From NCBI GenBank assembly GCA_035464115.1, contig DATHSN010000036.1, positions 1 to 5,944 of the forward strand: 5,944 nt of DNA, in the 5' to 3' direction. Position 1 is the stretch's first letter. Each line of letters starts with the position of its first letter. The stretch is from DATHSN01 sp035464115 (GTDB lineage: Bacteria > Actinomycetota > Acidimicrobiia > Acidimicrobiales > SKKL01). The notes under the pieces were generated by a model. The model made no database searches. It was not told the origin of the DNA and worked only from the letters and a program-made list of their open reading frames with translations. The position numbers and the translations under genes are program-made. Shown piece by piece: positions 1 through 4,439 of this stretch.

Positions 1-480
1 GGCGGCGTGCTCGTGGTGGCGTTGCTGCAGGTGCCCACCGGAGTCCCTCCCGACGTCGCCGCCGGCTCCGCCACGGGCGACCCCGCGCCGGTCGTCGCGG
101 CGACGCCCGTCGGCGCCGGGGCGCCGCCACCGGTGGAGGCCGCCCGCGCCGAGGCCGGTGGAGGGTGGCCGAGGGCGCAGGCCGCGTCGGCCCGGGCCCG
201 GGCCGAGGTCGCCGCCGCCCAGCGCCTCGCGGCCATCCGGCAGTGCGAGTCCGGGGGCGACTACATGGCGGTGAGCCCCAGCGGCCGGTACCGGGGCGCC
301 TACCAGTTCGCCCGGTCGACGTGGGACGCCGTCGCCGCGGACGCCGACCGCCCCGACCTGGTCGGCATCGACCCGATCTGGGCCGCACCCGCCGATCAGG
401 ACGCCCTGGCCGGCCACCTCCTCGAGCGGATGCCCGGCGGGGGACTCCGTCACTGGCCGGTCTGTGGGCAGGGCCTCTGA
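1..480 (+). CDS. Rpf/transglycosylase-like secreted cell-wall lysin (5' end cut by window)
   Basis: The reading frame is open to the left window edge, so the true start is outside; a GTG at position 7 is only the first start codon visible. Numbering from that GTG, residues 1-10 are hydrophobic and may be the tail of a signal peptide. Residues 11-70 are a low-complexity Ala/Pro/Gly/Val linker. Residues 74-157 match the compact lysozyme-like domain of resuscitation-promoting factors: QCESGGDY holds the expected catalytic Glu81, followed by the RGAYQF core (96-101), STWDAVA, a DPIWAAPADQDALA helix and the terminal WPVCG. Cys80 and Cys153 sit where the family has its disulfide. Such proteins act outside the membrane and cleave peptidoglycan glycan strands, promoting growth or resuscitation. 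The usual Trp ahead of the catalytic Cys-Glu pair is not present here. It converges on the thioesterase gene with a 7-bp gap. The domain call is firm; the specific Rpf subclass is not. Confidence 0.87.
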   Translation, partial: GGVLVVALLQVPTGVPPDVAAGSATGDPAPVVAATPVGAGAPPPVEAARAEAGGGWPRAQAASARARAEVAAAQRLAAIRQCESGGDYMAVSPSGRYRGAYQFARSTWDAVAADADRPDLVGIDPIWAAPADQDALAGHLLERMPGGGLRHWPVCGQGL

Positions 481-487
481 GCCGAGG

Positions 488-1270
488 TCAGCGCCGGGCG
501 CGGATGAGCACCTCTTGGGCGACGGTGGCCGCGTGCGTGCCGTCGGCCAGGAACACCTCGACCAGGGCCACCCCACGCCCGCCCGCGATGCCGCTCGAGC
601 GGACCTCCTCGAGGTGCCACACGTCGGCGCGGGCCGGGCGGTGGAACCACACGGCGTGGTCGAGGCTGGCGCTCATGAACGTGCCGTGCTCGCCGGGGCG
701 ACGGTCGGGGTGGACGCTGCGGGGCCCGTCGGTGGGCAGGTCGTCGGACATGTAGGCGATGCCGCAGGCGTGGACCAGCGGGTCGTCGCCGAGGTCGTCG
801 GTGACCCGCAGCCAGGCCCGCACCGGCCCGCTGTCGCGGTCGGGGTCGCCGATGAACCGCCGGTCGAACGCCGGGCTCCAGCTGTCGGACGGGACCTCGT
901 CGGGTCCCGGCACCGCGGGCATGGTGGCCGACTGCAGGTCGGGCTGCTCCTCGTCGACCTGGAACGACGCGGTCATGGTCAAGATGGCGCCGGTCGACTG
1001 GCGGGCCGACACCGTGCGCGTGCAGAACGACCGGCCGTTGCGGACCCGGTCGACCTCGAAGCGGATCGGCTCGGTGGCGTCGCCCCGACGCACGAAGTAG
1101 GCGTGCAACGAGTGCGGCCGGAACGCGGGCTCCACCGTGAGCCCGGCGGCGCGCAGGCCCTGGGCCACGATCTGGCCGCCGTAGAGGCCACCCCACGGGT
1201 ACTCGGGGCCGACGCCGACGAACGTGTCGGGGCCGTGGGGGACGAGGGCCATCATCGCGGAGAAGTGCAC
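488..1270 (-). CDS. TesB-family acyl-CoA thioesterase (double hot-dog)
   Basis: This 260-residue protein hydrolyses acyl-CoA thioesters to free acid and CoA in the cytoplasm; its chain-length preference cannot be read from sequence. The N-terminal hot-dog half shows GGLYGGQIVAQGL (27-39) and HSLHAYFVRRGD (53-64). The C-terminal half shows SLDHAVWFHRP (202-212) and VAQEVLIR (250-257). Against E. coli TesB, the catalytic Asp falls at D204 and the Gln at Q252, while the Thr of the triad aligns to Ser226 in VRSSG, a conservative change. Length is slightly under the usual 280-290 residues, with a short N-terminus. The chosen start is GTG at 1270; in-frame ATGs at 1255 and 1252 are alternatives. 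No good Shine-Dalgarno precedes any of them, but a -10-like hexamer sits exactly 6 nt before the GTG, which would fit a leaderless transcript. It diverges from RNase Z and no operon partner is visible. Confidence 0.9.
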   Translation of the reverse strand: MHFSAMMALVPHGPDTFVGVGPEYPWGGLYGGQIVAQGLRAAGLTVEPAFRPHSLHAYFVRRGDATEPIRFEVDRVRNGRSFCTRTVSARQSTGAILTMTASFQVDEEQPDLQSATMPAVPGPDEVPSDSWSPAFDRRFIGDPDRDSGPVRAWLRVTDDLGDDPLVHACGIAYMSDDLPTDGPRSVHPDRRPGEHGTFMSASLDHAVWFHRPARADVWHLEEVRSSGIAGGRGVALVEVFLADGTHAATVAQEVLIRARR

Positions 1271-1276
1271 CCGCCG

Positions 1277-1282
1277 ATTCTG
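1277..1282 (-). promoter_or_regulatory. Candidate -10 of a leaderless thioesterase promoter
   Basis: Read on the minus strand, CAGAAT matches 4 of 6 bases of TATAAT and ends 6 nt before the GTG at 1270. That is the spacing expected if transcription starts on the start codon, and leaderless mRNAs are common in actinobacteria. A weak -35 candidate, TTACGC (1307-1302 on the minus strand), lies 19 nt upstream. Seen: the hexamer and its spacing. Inferred: promoter activity. Confidence 0.35.
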
Positions 1283-1304
1283 GTCGCCGGGCGAACCGGG
1301 GGCG

Positions 1305-1310
1305 TAACGT
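1305..1310 (+). promoter_or_regulatory. Candidate -10 for ribonuclease Z
   Basis: TAACGT fits the TAnnnT form of actinobacterial -10 boxes and lies 28 nt ahead of the GTG start, which would give a leader of roughly 20 nt containing the GGAGGG at 1331-1336. No convincing -35 is present. It overlaps the proposed -35 of the divergent thioesterase promoter, so the two would compete for polymerase if both are real. Confidence 0.3.
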
Positions 1311-1338
1311 CGGGGGTGGATCGACCGGATGGAGGGTC

Positions 1339-2262
1339 GTGTCGTCGCGGACGCTGCTGATGCTGGGAACCGCCTCCCAGGTGCCCACCCGTGAGCGCAA
1401 CCACGTGGGCTTCGTCCTCCGCTGGGACGCCGACGCCATCTTGTTCGACCCGGGCGAGGCCACCCAGCAGCAGCTCACCCGCATGGGTGTGAGCGTCAAC
1501 GACCTGAGCCACATCTGCCTGACCCACCTGCACGGCGACCACTGCCTGGGCCTGCCCGGGGTCCTGGCGCGGTGCTCGCTCGACCGGGTTCGCCACCCCG
1601 TCGAGCTGCACTACCCGGCCTCGGGCGCGATCTACGTGGAGCGGCTCCGCCACGCCGCGATCTACGACGACCAGGCCGACGTCCGCCAGCGGCCCGTCGA
1701 GCACGACGGCGTGGTGGCGTCCACCGGTCGGTGGACGCTCACGGCCCGGCACCTCGACCACTCGGTCGACGCCATCGGCTACCGGCTCGAGGAGCCCGAG
1801 GGCCTCCACTTCCTGCCCGACCGTTTGCGCGCCGCCGGGGTGCGGGGACCCGCCATCCACGAGCTCGAGGCGGTGGGCGAGGTGCGGGCCCGGGGCCGCA
1901 CGGTGCGCCTCGAGGAGGTGAGCGAGCCCCGTCCCGGGCAGGTGGTGGCGGTGGTGATGGACACCCGCGTCTGTGATGCCGCGGTGGAGCTCGCTCGGGG
2001 CGCCGACCTGGTGGTCTGCGAGTCGACCTTCCTCGAGGCCGAGGCGGATCTCGCGGCGCGCTACGGGCACCTCACGGCCCGCCAGGCCGCCACCATCGCC
2101 CGCGAGGCGGGCGCCCGCCGGCTGGTGCTGACCCACTACTCCCAGCGCCATCCCGACACCAGCGCCTTCGAGCGCGAGGCCGCCGCGGTGCACGACGACG
2201 TGGTGGCGGCGCGCGACCTCGATCGCATCGACGTGCCGCCCCGGATGCGCCGCGACGGCTGA
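1339..2262 (+). CDS. rnz: Ribonuclease Z (tRNA 3' processing endonuclease)
   Basis: RNase Z is a zinc-dependent metallo-beta-lactamase-fold endonuclease that trims 3' trailers from tRNA precursors in the cytoplasm. The 307-residue product has the typical length of the short form. Visible landmarks are LGTASQVPTRERN (9-21), DPGEATQQQL (37-46), the metal motif THLHGDH (62-68) in the RNase Z-type context HICLTHLHGDHCLGLPGVL, LDHSVDAIGYRLEE (139-152), MDTR (207-210), CESTF (227-231), GHLTARQAA (243-251) and LTHYSQR (264-270). Expected ligands H63, H65, D67, H68, H141, D208 and H266 are all present, so it should be active. The GTG start gives a natural N-terminus leading into the first strand; ATG at 1360 would remove that strand. 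GGAGGG at 1331-1336 is a strong but unusually close ribosome site (2 nt). The gene stands alone, diverging from the thioesterase and converging on the PNPOx-like gene. Confidence 0.9.
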   Translation: MSSRTLLMLGTASQVPTRERNHVGFVLRWDADAILFDPGEATQQQLTRMGVSVNDLSHICLTHLHGDHCLGLPGVLARCSLDRVRHPVELHYPASGAIYVERLRHAAIYDDQADVRQRPVEHDGVVASTGRWTLTARHLDHSVDAIGYRLEEPEGLHFLPDRLRAAGVRGPAIHELEAVGEVRARGRTVRLEEVSEPRPGQVVAVVMDTRVCDAAVELARGADLVVCESTFLEAEADLAARYGHLTARQAATIAREAGARRLVLTHYSQRHPDTSAFEREAAAVHDDVVAARDLDRIDVPPRMRRDG

Positions 2263-2298
2263 GGGCACCGGCGCAGAGCGTCGTCGCCTCGCGGGGTC

Positions 2299-2718
2299 TC
2301 AGTCGCGCAGGTGGCTGCCCGGGACCTGGCGGCCGGTGATCTCCTCGGTGACCAGGCGCAGGAAGTGCGGCTTGTCGCTGTCGGCCCAGGGCCGCAGCGG
2401 CAGCTGCTCGGCGGCCGCGATCTCGTCGGGGTCGGTGACCGCCTCGAGGCGACCCCGGGCGATGACGCTCCAGCCCTGCGTGAGCATCCACGCCGCCTCG
2501 TCGACCTCGAACACGGCCTCGCCGCCGACGCCGGCCACCTTGGTGCCGGGCGCGGTGCGGACGTAGACGGCCCGCTCGTGCACGGCGTAGTTGATCGGGA
2601 ACACCTCGATGCGCCCGTCGACCAACACGATGAGCCGGCCGACCGGCTGGGTGGTGAGCAGCCGCCAGCAGGCCGCTTCGTCGAGCACCTCGAGCCAGGT
2701 GCGGGGATCGACTTCCAT
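2299..2718 (-). CDS. Pyridoxamine 5'-phosphate oxidase-like split-barrel protein
   Basis: This 139-residue protein resembles the actinobacterial PNPOx-like group, small split beta-barrels that bind FMN, F420 or related cofactors; most members have no proven reaction. Landmarks are CWRLLTTQPVGRL (17-29), the IEVFPINYAV strand pair (37-46), VYVRTAPGTKVAGV (51-64), AVFEVDEAAWMLTQGWSVIARGRLEAV (68-94), LRPWA (108-112) and EEITGRQV (125-132). The RTAPGTK segment is where family members commonly contact cofactor phosphate. The ATG at 2718 is chosen because similarity begins there and GGGGA lies 4-5 nt upstream; the frame stays open further upstream to 2871, but that extension is Arg/Pro-rich with no family resemblance and would overlap the promoter region of the SHOCT gene. 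It converges on RNase Z with 36 bp between stop codons. The fold call is solid; substrate and cofactor are unknown. Confidence 0.87.
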   Translation of the reverse strand: MEVDPRTWLEVLDEAACWRLLTTQPVGRLIVLVDGRIEVFPINYAVHERAVYVRTAPGTKVAGVGGEAVFEVDEAAWMLTQGWSVIARGRLEAVTDPDEIAAAEQLPLRPWADSDKPHFLRLVTEEITGRQVPGSHLRD

Positions 2719-2777
2719 CTCGTCCCCGACCGTACCCCGCCGCACAGGTCGCGGGCACGCCCGTGAGCGAGGCTCCG

Positions 2778-2794
2778 TCACCCGATCCGGGTGA
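2778..2794. promoter_or_regulatory. 17-bp inverted repeat in divergent region (operator candidate)
   Basis: TCACCC-GATCC-GGGTGA has perfect 6-bp arms around a 5-bp centre. It lies 60 bp upstream of the PNPOx-like start and 90 bp upstream of the SHOCT gene start, the normal position for a dimeric repressor or activator site in a divergent intergenic region. No regulator gene is next to it. Chance formation in GC-rich DNA cannot be excluded from one copy. Confidence 0.35.
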
Positions 2795-2837
2795 TGCGGC
2801 CCGCTCCCCTGATGGAGCACGATCACGGCGCCACACC

Positions 2838-2862
2838 AGAGCGCCGCCGTTCGGCGCGCTCT
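2838..2862 (+). promoter_or_regulatory. Strong hairpin in the leader of the SHOCT gene
   Basis: AGAGCGC (2838-2844) pairs perfectly with GCGCTCT (2856-2862). Inside, after one unpaired C at 2845, GCC and GGC close a GTTC tetraloop, giving about 10 bp in a 25-nt element. It ends 9 nt before the GAGGAG ribosome site and 21 nt before the ATG. There is no T-tract and no plus-strand gene immediately upstream, so a terminator role is unlikely. A 5'-UTR structure affecting translation or mRNA stability, or a DNA operator, are the reasonable options. Confidence 0.4.
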
Positions 2863-2871
2863 CACCCACAC

Positions 2872-2877
2872 GAGGAG
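2872..2877 (+). promoter_or_regulatory. Ribosome binding site that fixes the SHOCT gene start
   Basis: GAGGAG sits 6 nt ahead of the ATG at 2884. It is the best-spaced Shine-Dalgarno in the window and decides the start against upstream in-frame start codons such as the one at 2791, whose extension would run through the hairpin and the 17-bp inverted repeat. Confidence 0.75.
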
Positions 2878-2883
2878 TGCTTC

Positions 2884-3285
2884 ATGTTGTTGGCCGCTGA
2901 TTGGGGAGTGGGACAGGTCTTCTTCTCCCTCCTGTGGTTCTTCTTGTTCTTCATCTGGATCTGGCTGCTGATCTCGGTCTTCGGCGACATCTTCCGCAGC
3001 CGCGACCTCTCCGGCGTGGCCAAGGCCATCTGGGTCGTGTTCGTGATCGTGCTGCCGTACCTCGGCGTGTTCCTGTACCTCATCATCCGCGGCAACAAGA
3101 TGAGCGAGAACGCCGTGGCCCAGGCCCAGGCCCAGGAGGCGGCGTTCCGCGACTACGTCCGCGACGCCGCCGGCACCGGCTCGACGAGCACCGCCGACGA
3201 GCTCACCAAGCTGGCCGCGCTGCGCGACCAGGGCGTGATCGACGAGGCCGAGTTCGCCCGCATGAAGGCCAAGCTGGTCGGCTGA
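2884..3285 (+). CDS. PLDc_N + SHOCT domain small membrane protein
   Basis: The product has 133 residues. Residues 10-33 form a first membrane helix very rich in Phe and Trp. A short loop, GDIFRSRDLSGVAKAIW (34-50), is the hallmark of the PLDc_N family (the N-terminal membrane module of cardiolipin synthases, here without any phospholipase D catalytic domain). A second helix spans 48-68. An Ala/Gln-rich linker, AVAQAQAQEAAF (77-88), leads to a C-terminal SHOCT motif at 105-132 (DELTKLAALRDQGVIDEAEFARMKAKL). Both termini are probably cytoplasmic around two helices, given the basic RSR or RGNK at one side. This combination is common in actinobacteria and its function is unknown; an oligomerisation or scaffold role for SHOCT has been suggested in general. 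Start chosen by GAGGAG at 2872. The gene is preceded by a hairpin and followed at once by a terminator-like hairpin, so it is probably monocistronic. Confidence 0.88.
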   Translation: MLLAADWGVGQVFFSLLWFFLFFIWIWLLISVFGDIFRSRDLSGVAKAIWVVFVIVLPYLGVFLYLIIRGNKMSENAVAQAQAQEAAFRDYVRDAAGTGSTSTADELTKLAALRDQGVIDEAEFARMKAKLVG

Positions 3286-3290
3286 TCGGG

Positions 3291-3322
3291 GCGACGGGCC
3301 GGGAGCGATCCCGGCCCGTCGC
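3291..3322 (+). terminator. Perfect 14-bp stem with GCGA loop after the SHOCT gene
   Basis: GCGACGGGCCGGGA (3291-3304) and TCCCGGCCCGTCGC (3309-3322) are exact reverse complements around a GCGA loop, a GNRA-type tetraloop in the plus-strand RNA. It begins 5 nt after the stop codon. No U-tract follows, so it resembles the U-less hairpins often found downstream of actinobacterial genes, which may terminate transcription or protect the mRNA 3' end. It is the strongest RNA structure I can see in the window. Confidence 0.72.
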
Positions 3323-3366
3323 GACGGTCGCCATCACCCCGGCACCCGGCCTCGCGAGGTCGAGGT

Positions 3367-3405
3367 GTCGGCGGCGGACCGCTGGGGTACGCCCCGTGCG
3401 CCGAC
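3367..3405 (+). promoter_or_regulatory. Possible folded leader ahead of the 49-aa ORF
   Basis: GTCGGCG (3367-3373) pairs perfectly with CGCCGAC (3399-3405). The 25 nt between can form GCG-GAC-CGC, which shares the G at 3373 with the outer stem, and GGGG-TACG-CCCC (3384-3395), giving a small branched fold. The outer stem ends just before the purine-rich ribosome site at 3408-3414. Just upstream, 3350-3359 is the palindrome CCTCGCGAGG and 3355-3366 holds CGAGGT twice in tandem. In DNA this rich in GC such pairings can arise by chance, so this is tentative. Otherwise I see nothing else between 3323 and 3417. Confidence 0.25.
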
Positions 3406-3407
3406 CG

Positions 3408-3414
3408 AGAGGAG
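3408..3414 (+). promoter_or_regulatory. Ribosome binding site of the 49-aa ORF
   Basis: AGAGGAG lies 3 nt before ATG at 3418 and 6 nt before the adjacent in-frame GTG at 3421, so either codon could be used. A purine run this good in front of a short ORF is the main reason to take the ORF seriously. Confidence 0.5.
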
Positions 3415-3417
3415 CCG

Positions 3418-3567
3418 ATGGTGACCGACCCCAGCGCCACCCACGAGGGCGACCGAGAGGCCGATGCGCCCGCCCGCGAGGGCGTCGAGGAACAGGATCC
3501 CGACGCCCCCGCTGCCGGCGTCGACGGCCGCGACGAGAGCCCTCCCGAGCCCGGCGAGCCGGGGTGA
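3418..3567 (+). CDS. Small acidic disordered protein, 49 aa, hypothetical
   Basis: I do not recognise this protein. ATG at 3418 opens a 49-codon frame to TGA at 3565-3567. It contains 15 Asp/Glu against 3 Arg and no Lys, has no hydrophobic stretch, no aromatic residue and no Cys, and is rich in Pro, Ala and Gly, so it should be strongly acidic and disordered. In favour of a real gene: a good ribosome site, a leader free of other genes, and a position that neatly fills the space between the SHOCT terminator hairpin and the convergent DUF6454-like gene. Against: short GC-rich frames often read as Asp/Glu/Pro/Ala-rich peptides by chance. Starting at GTG 3421 would shorten it by one residue. A role as a small charged partner of another protein is conceivable, but nothing here shows it. 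Confidence 0.5.
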   Translation: MVTDPSATHEGDREADAPAREGVEEQDPDAPAAGVDGRDESPPEPGEPG

Positions 3568-3571
3568 CCAG

Positions 3572-3591
3572 CTGCCCGGCTACCCGGGCGG
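3572..3591. terminator. Candidate bidirectional terminator between convergent genes
   Basis: GCCCGG (3574-3579) and CCGGGC (3584-3589) pair perfectly around CTAC. A U.G and a C-G pair (3573/3590, 3572/3591) extend the stem to 8 bp on the plus strand. It lies 4 nt beyond the stop of the 49-aa ORF and overlaps the last codons of the minus-strand gene. No T-tract on either side; moderate to weak support. Confidence 0.35.
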
Positions 3592-4383
3592 GACGAGGGG
3601 CGTCGCCCAGGTGAACAACGTCCCGGCGCCGTCGTCGGGCAGCAGGTGGAGCAGCACCCGGTCGTCGACCACCTCGACCCAGAGCGGGTTGTGGGTGCCG
3701 ACGCGCCCGGTGGGGGAGTAGCCCGGGAACGGCACCTCGTGCTCGACGACGAGGTCCGCGGCGCGCAGCAGGGCCAGACCGCCGATGGTGAGCAACCCGC
3801 CCGGCGTCGCGACGGCGCCCACGCCACCGCACAGCACGTGACCCGTGTCGAGCCAGTGGCCGTCCTGGTGATCGACGAACCCACCGGGGTTGCGACGCTC
3901 GTCCACCAGCTCGCCGTCGATGCGCCAGCGACGGAACCGTCGTGAGCCCCACGTCCAGCCGACGAGGTCGCCGTCGGCCCCGGCCCGCACGATGGCCCCC
4001 ACGTGGTCGTCCACCTCGAACACGCCGGACGGGGTGGCTCCGGGCTCGAGCCGGACCACGGTGGTGGTCGATCGGGGCCGGTACTCGGCGCACGGCACCC
4101 ACAGCGCCGTGCCGTCGAAGCCCATGCCTCCCGGGTGGTAGCGCTCGGCGTCACCCACCGCCACCCGGTCGACCAGCCGCCCGTCGTCGTCGACGCCCAG
4201 GACCCAGCCCCGCCGGGCCGCGAGGTCGACCGTGGAGATCCACCACGTCCCCGCCACACGCGACATCCCTTGGGGGTGGCCGGCGTCGAACGCCAACGGG
4301 CGCCGATCGACCAGCTCCCACGGTGTGGCGCGGTGCGCCCGTCGCAGGGTGTGGGTCAGGGCCTCGTCGCCGGCGGGGGTCAC
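3580..4383 (-). CDS. DUF6454-like protein, probable beta-propeller, function unknown
   Basis: This 267-residue protein looks like the DUF6454 family, recognised from memory by its motif series and not by a search. Motifs in order: HPQGM (36-40), WWISTVDL (47-54), HPGGMGFDGTALWVPCAEYRP (83-103), VDDHVGAIV (124-132), LVGWTWGSRRFRRW (140-153), GGLLTIGGLALL (195-206) and the C-terminal LWVEVVDDRVLLHLLPDD (234-251). Regular short strands with WxS/LWV-type turns suggest a propeller. No signal peptide or membrane helix is evident, so it is probably cytoplasmic. The family has no established reaction. The GTG at 4383 is used; a TACGGT -10-like hexamer ends 8 nt before it and no Shine-Dalgarno is visible, so a leaderless or near-leaderless start is possible. 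It converges on the 49-aa ORF and diverges from the membrane-EEP gene 56 bp away. Confidence 0.82.
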   Translation of the reverse strand: MTPAGDEALTHTLRRAHRATPWELVDRRPLAFDAGHPQGMSRVAGTWWISTVDLAARRGWVLGVDDDGRLVDRVAVGDAERYHPGGMGFDGTALWVPCAEYRPRSTTTVVRLEPGATPSGVFEVDDHVGAIVRAGADGDLVGWTWGSRRFRRWRIDGELVDERRNPGGFVDHQDGHWLDTGHVLCGGVGAVATPGGLLTIGGLALLRAADLVVEHEVPFPGYSPTGRVGTHNPLWVEVVDDRVLLHLLPDDGAGTLFTWATPLVPPG

Positions 4384-4391
4384 CGCTGCGG

Positions 4392-4397
4392 ACCGTA
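4392..4397 (-). promoter_or_regulatory. Candidate -10 for the DUF6454-like gene
   Basis: TACGGT on the minus strand (TAnnnT form) ends 8 nt before the GTG at 4383. The same hexamer occurs at 2734-2729 on the minus strand, 10 nt before the PNPOx-like ATG. No -35 is convincing for either. Promoter activity is inferred from position only. Confidence 0.25.
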
Positions 4398-4428
4398 GAC
4401 CGACGGGTGGGGCCGGCGCCGGTGGGCC

Positions 4429-4432
4429 AGGA
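4429..4432 (+). promoter_or_regulatory. Ribosome binding site fixing the membrane-EEP start
   Basis: AGGA with 7 nt to ATG 4440 supports that start over the in-frame ATG at 4548 (residue 37), which has no Shine-Dalgarno. Using 4548 would remove a 36-residue Arg/Ala/Pro-rich cytoplasmic tail but leave all membrane helices intact. Confidence 0.5.
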
Positions 4433-4439
4433 TCGTCGG

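Noticed and set aside
472..489. GGCCTC/GAGGTC hairpin across the convergent stops of the Rpf-like and thioesterase genes.
   Set aside because: Six pairs including one G.U, no T-tract, and it lies within coding ends; too weak to call a terminator.
450..1514. A 354-codon minus-strand frame spanning the thioesterase and the start of RNase Z, plus plus-strand frames over the thioesterase (464-1360).
   Set aside because: Arg/Pro/His-rich shadows of the thioesterase and RNase Z frames, both of which have clear family motifs.
1252..2268. A long minus-strand frame opposite RNase Z.
   Set aside because: It is the complement of a gene with every RNase Z metal ligand, and its product has only His/Gly/Val-rich composition with no recognisable domain.
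2259..2302. CTGAG...CTCAG inverted repeat spanning the stops of RNase Z and the PNPOx-like gene, considered as a bidirectional terminator.
   Set aside because: Only 5 bp of stem around a 34-nt loop, partly formed by the two TGA codons themselves; no inner stem or T-tract.
2719..2871. N-terminal extension of the PNPOx-like protein to a start at 2871.
   Set aside because: The extra 51 residues resemble no family member, are Arg/Pro-rich, cover the inverted repeat and hairpin, and the ATG at 2718 has its own GGGGA ribosome site.
2881..3285. SHOCT gene read as a truncated cardiolipin synthase because of its PLDc_N module.
   Set aside because: Complete stand-alone PLDc_N + SHOCT proteins of this length are a normal family; it has its own ribosome site and terminator hairpin and no remnants of HKD catalytic motifs follow.
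4413..4422. Palindrome CCGGCGCCGG in the divergent region before the membrane-EEP gene.
   Set aside because: Pure G/C palindromes of this length are expected often at this base composition; no second copy or flanking symmetry.
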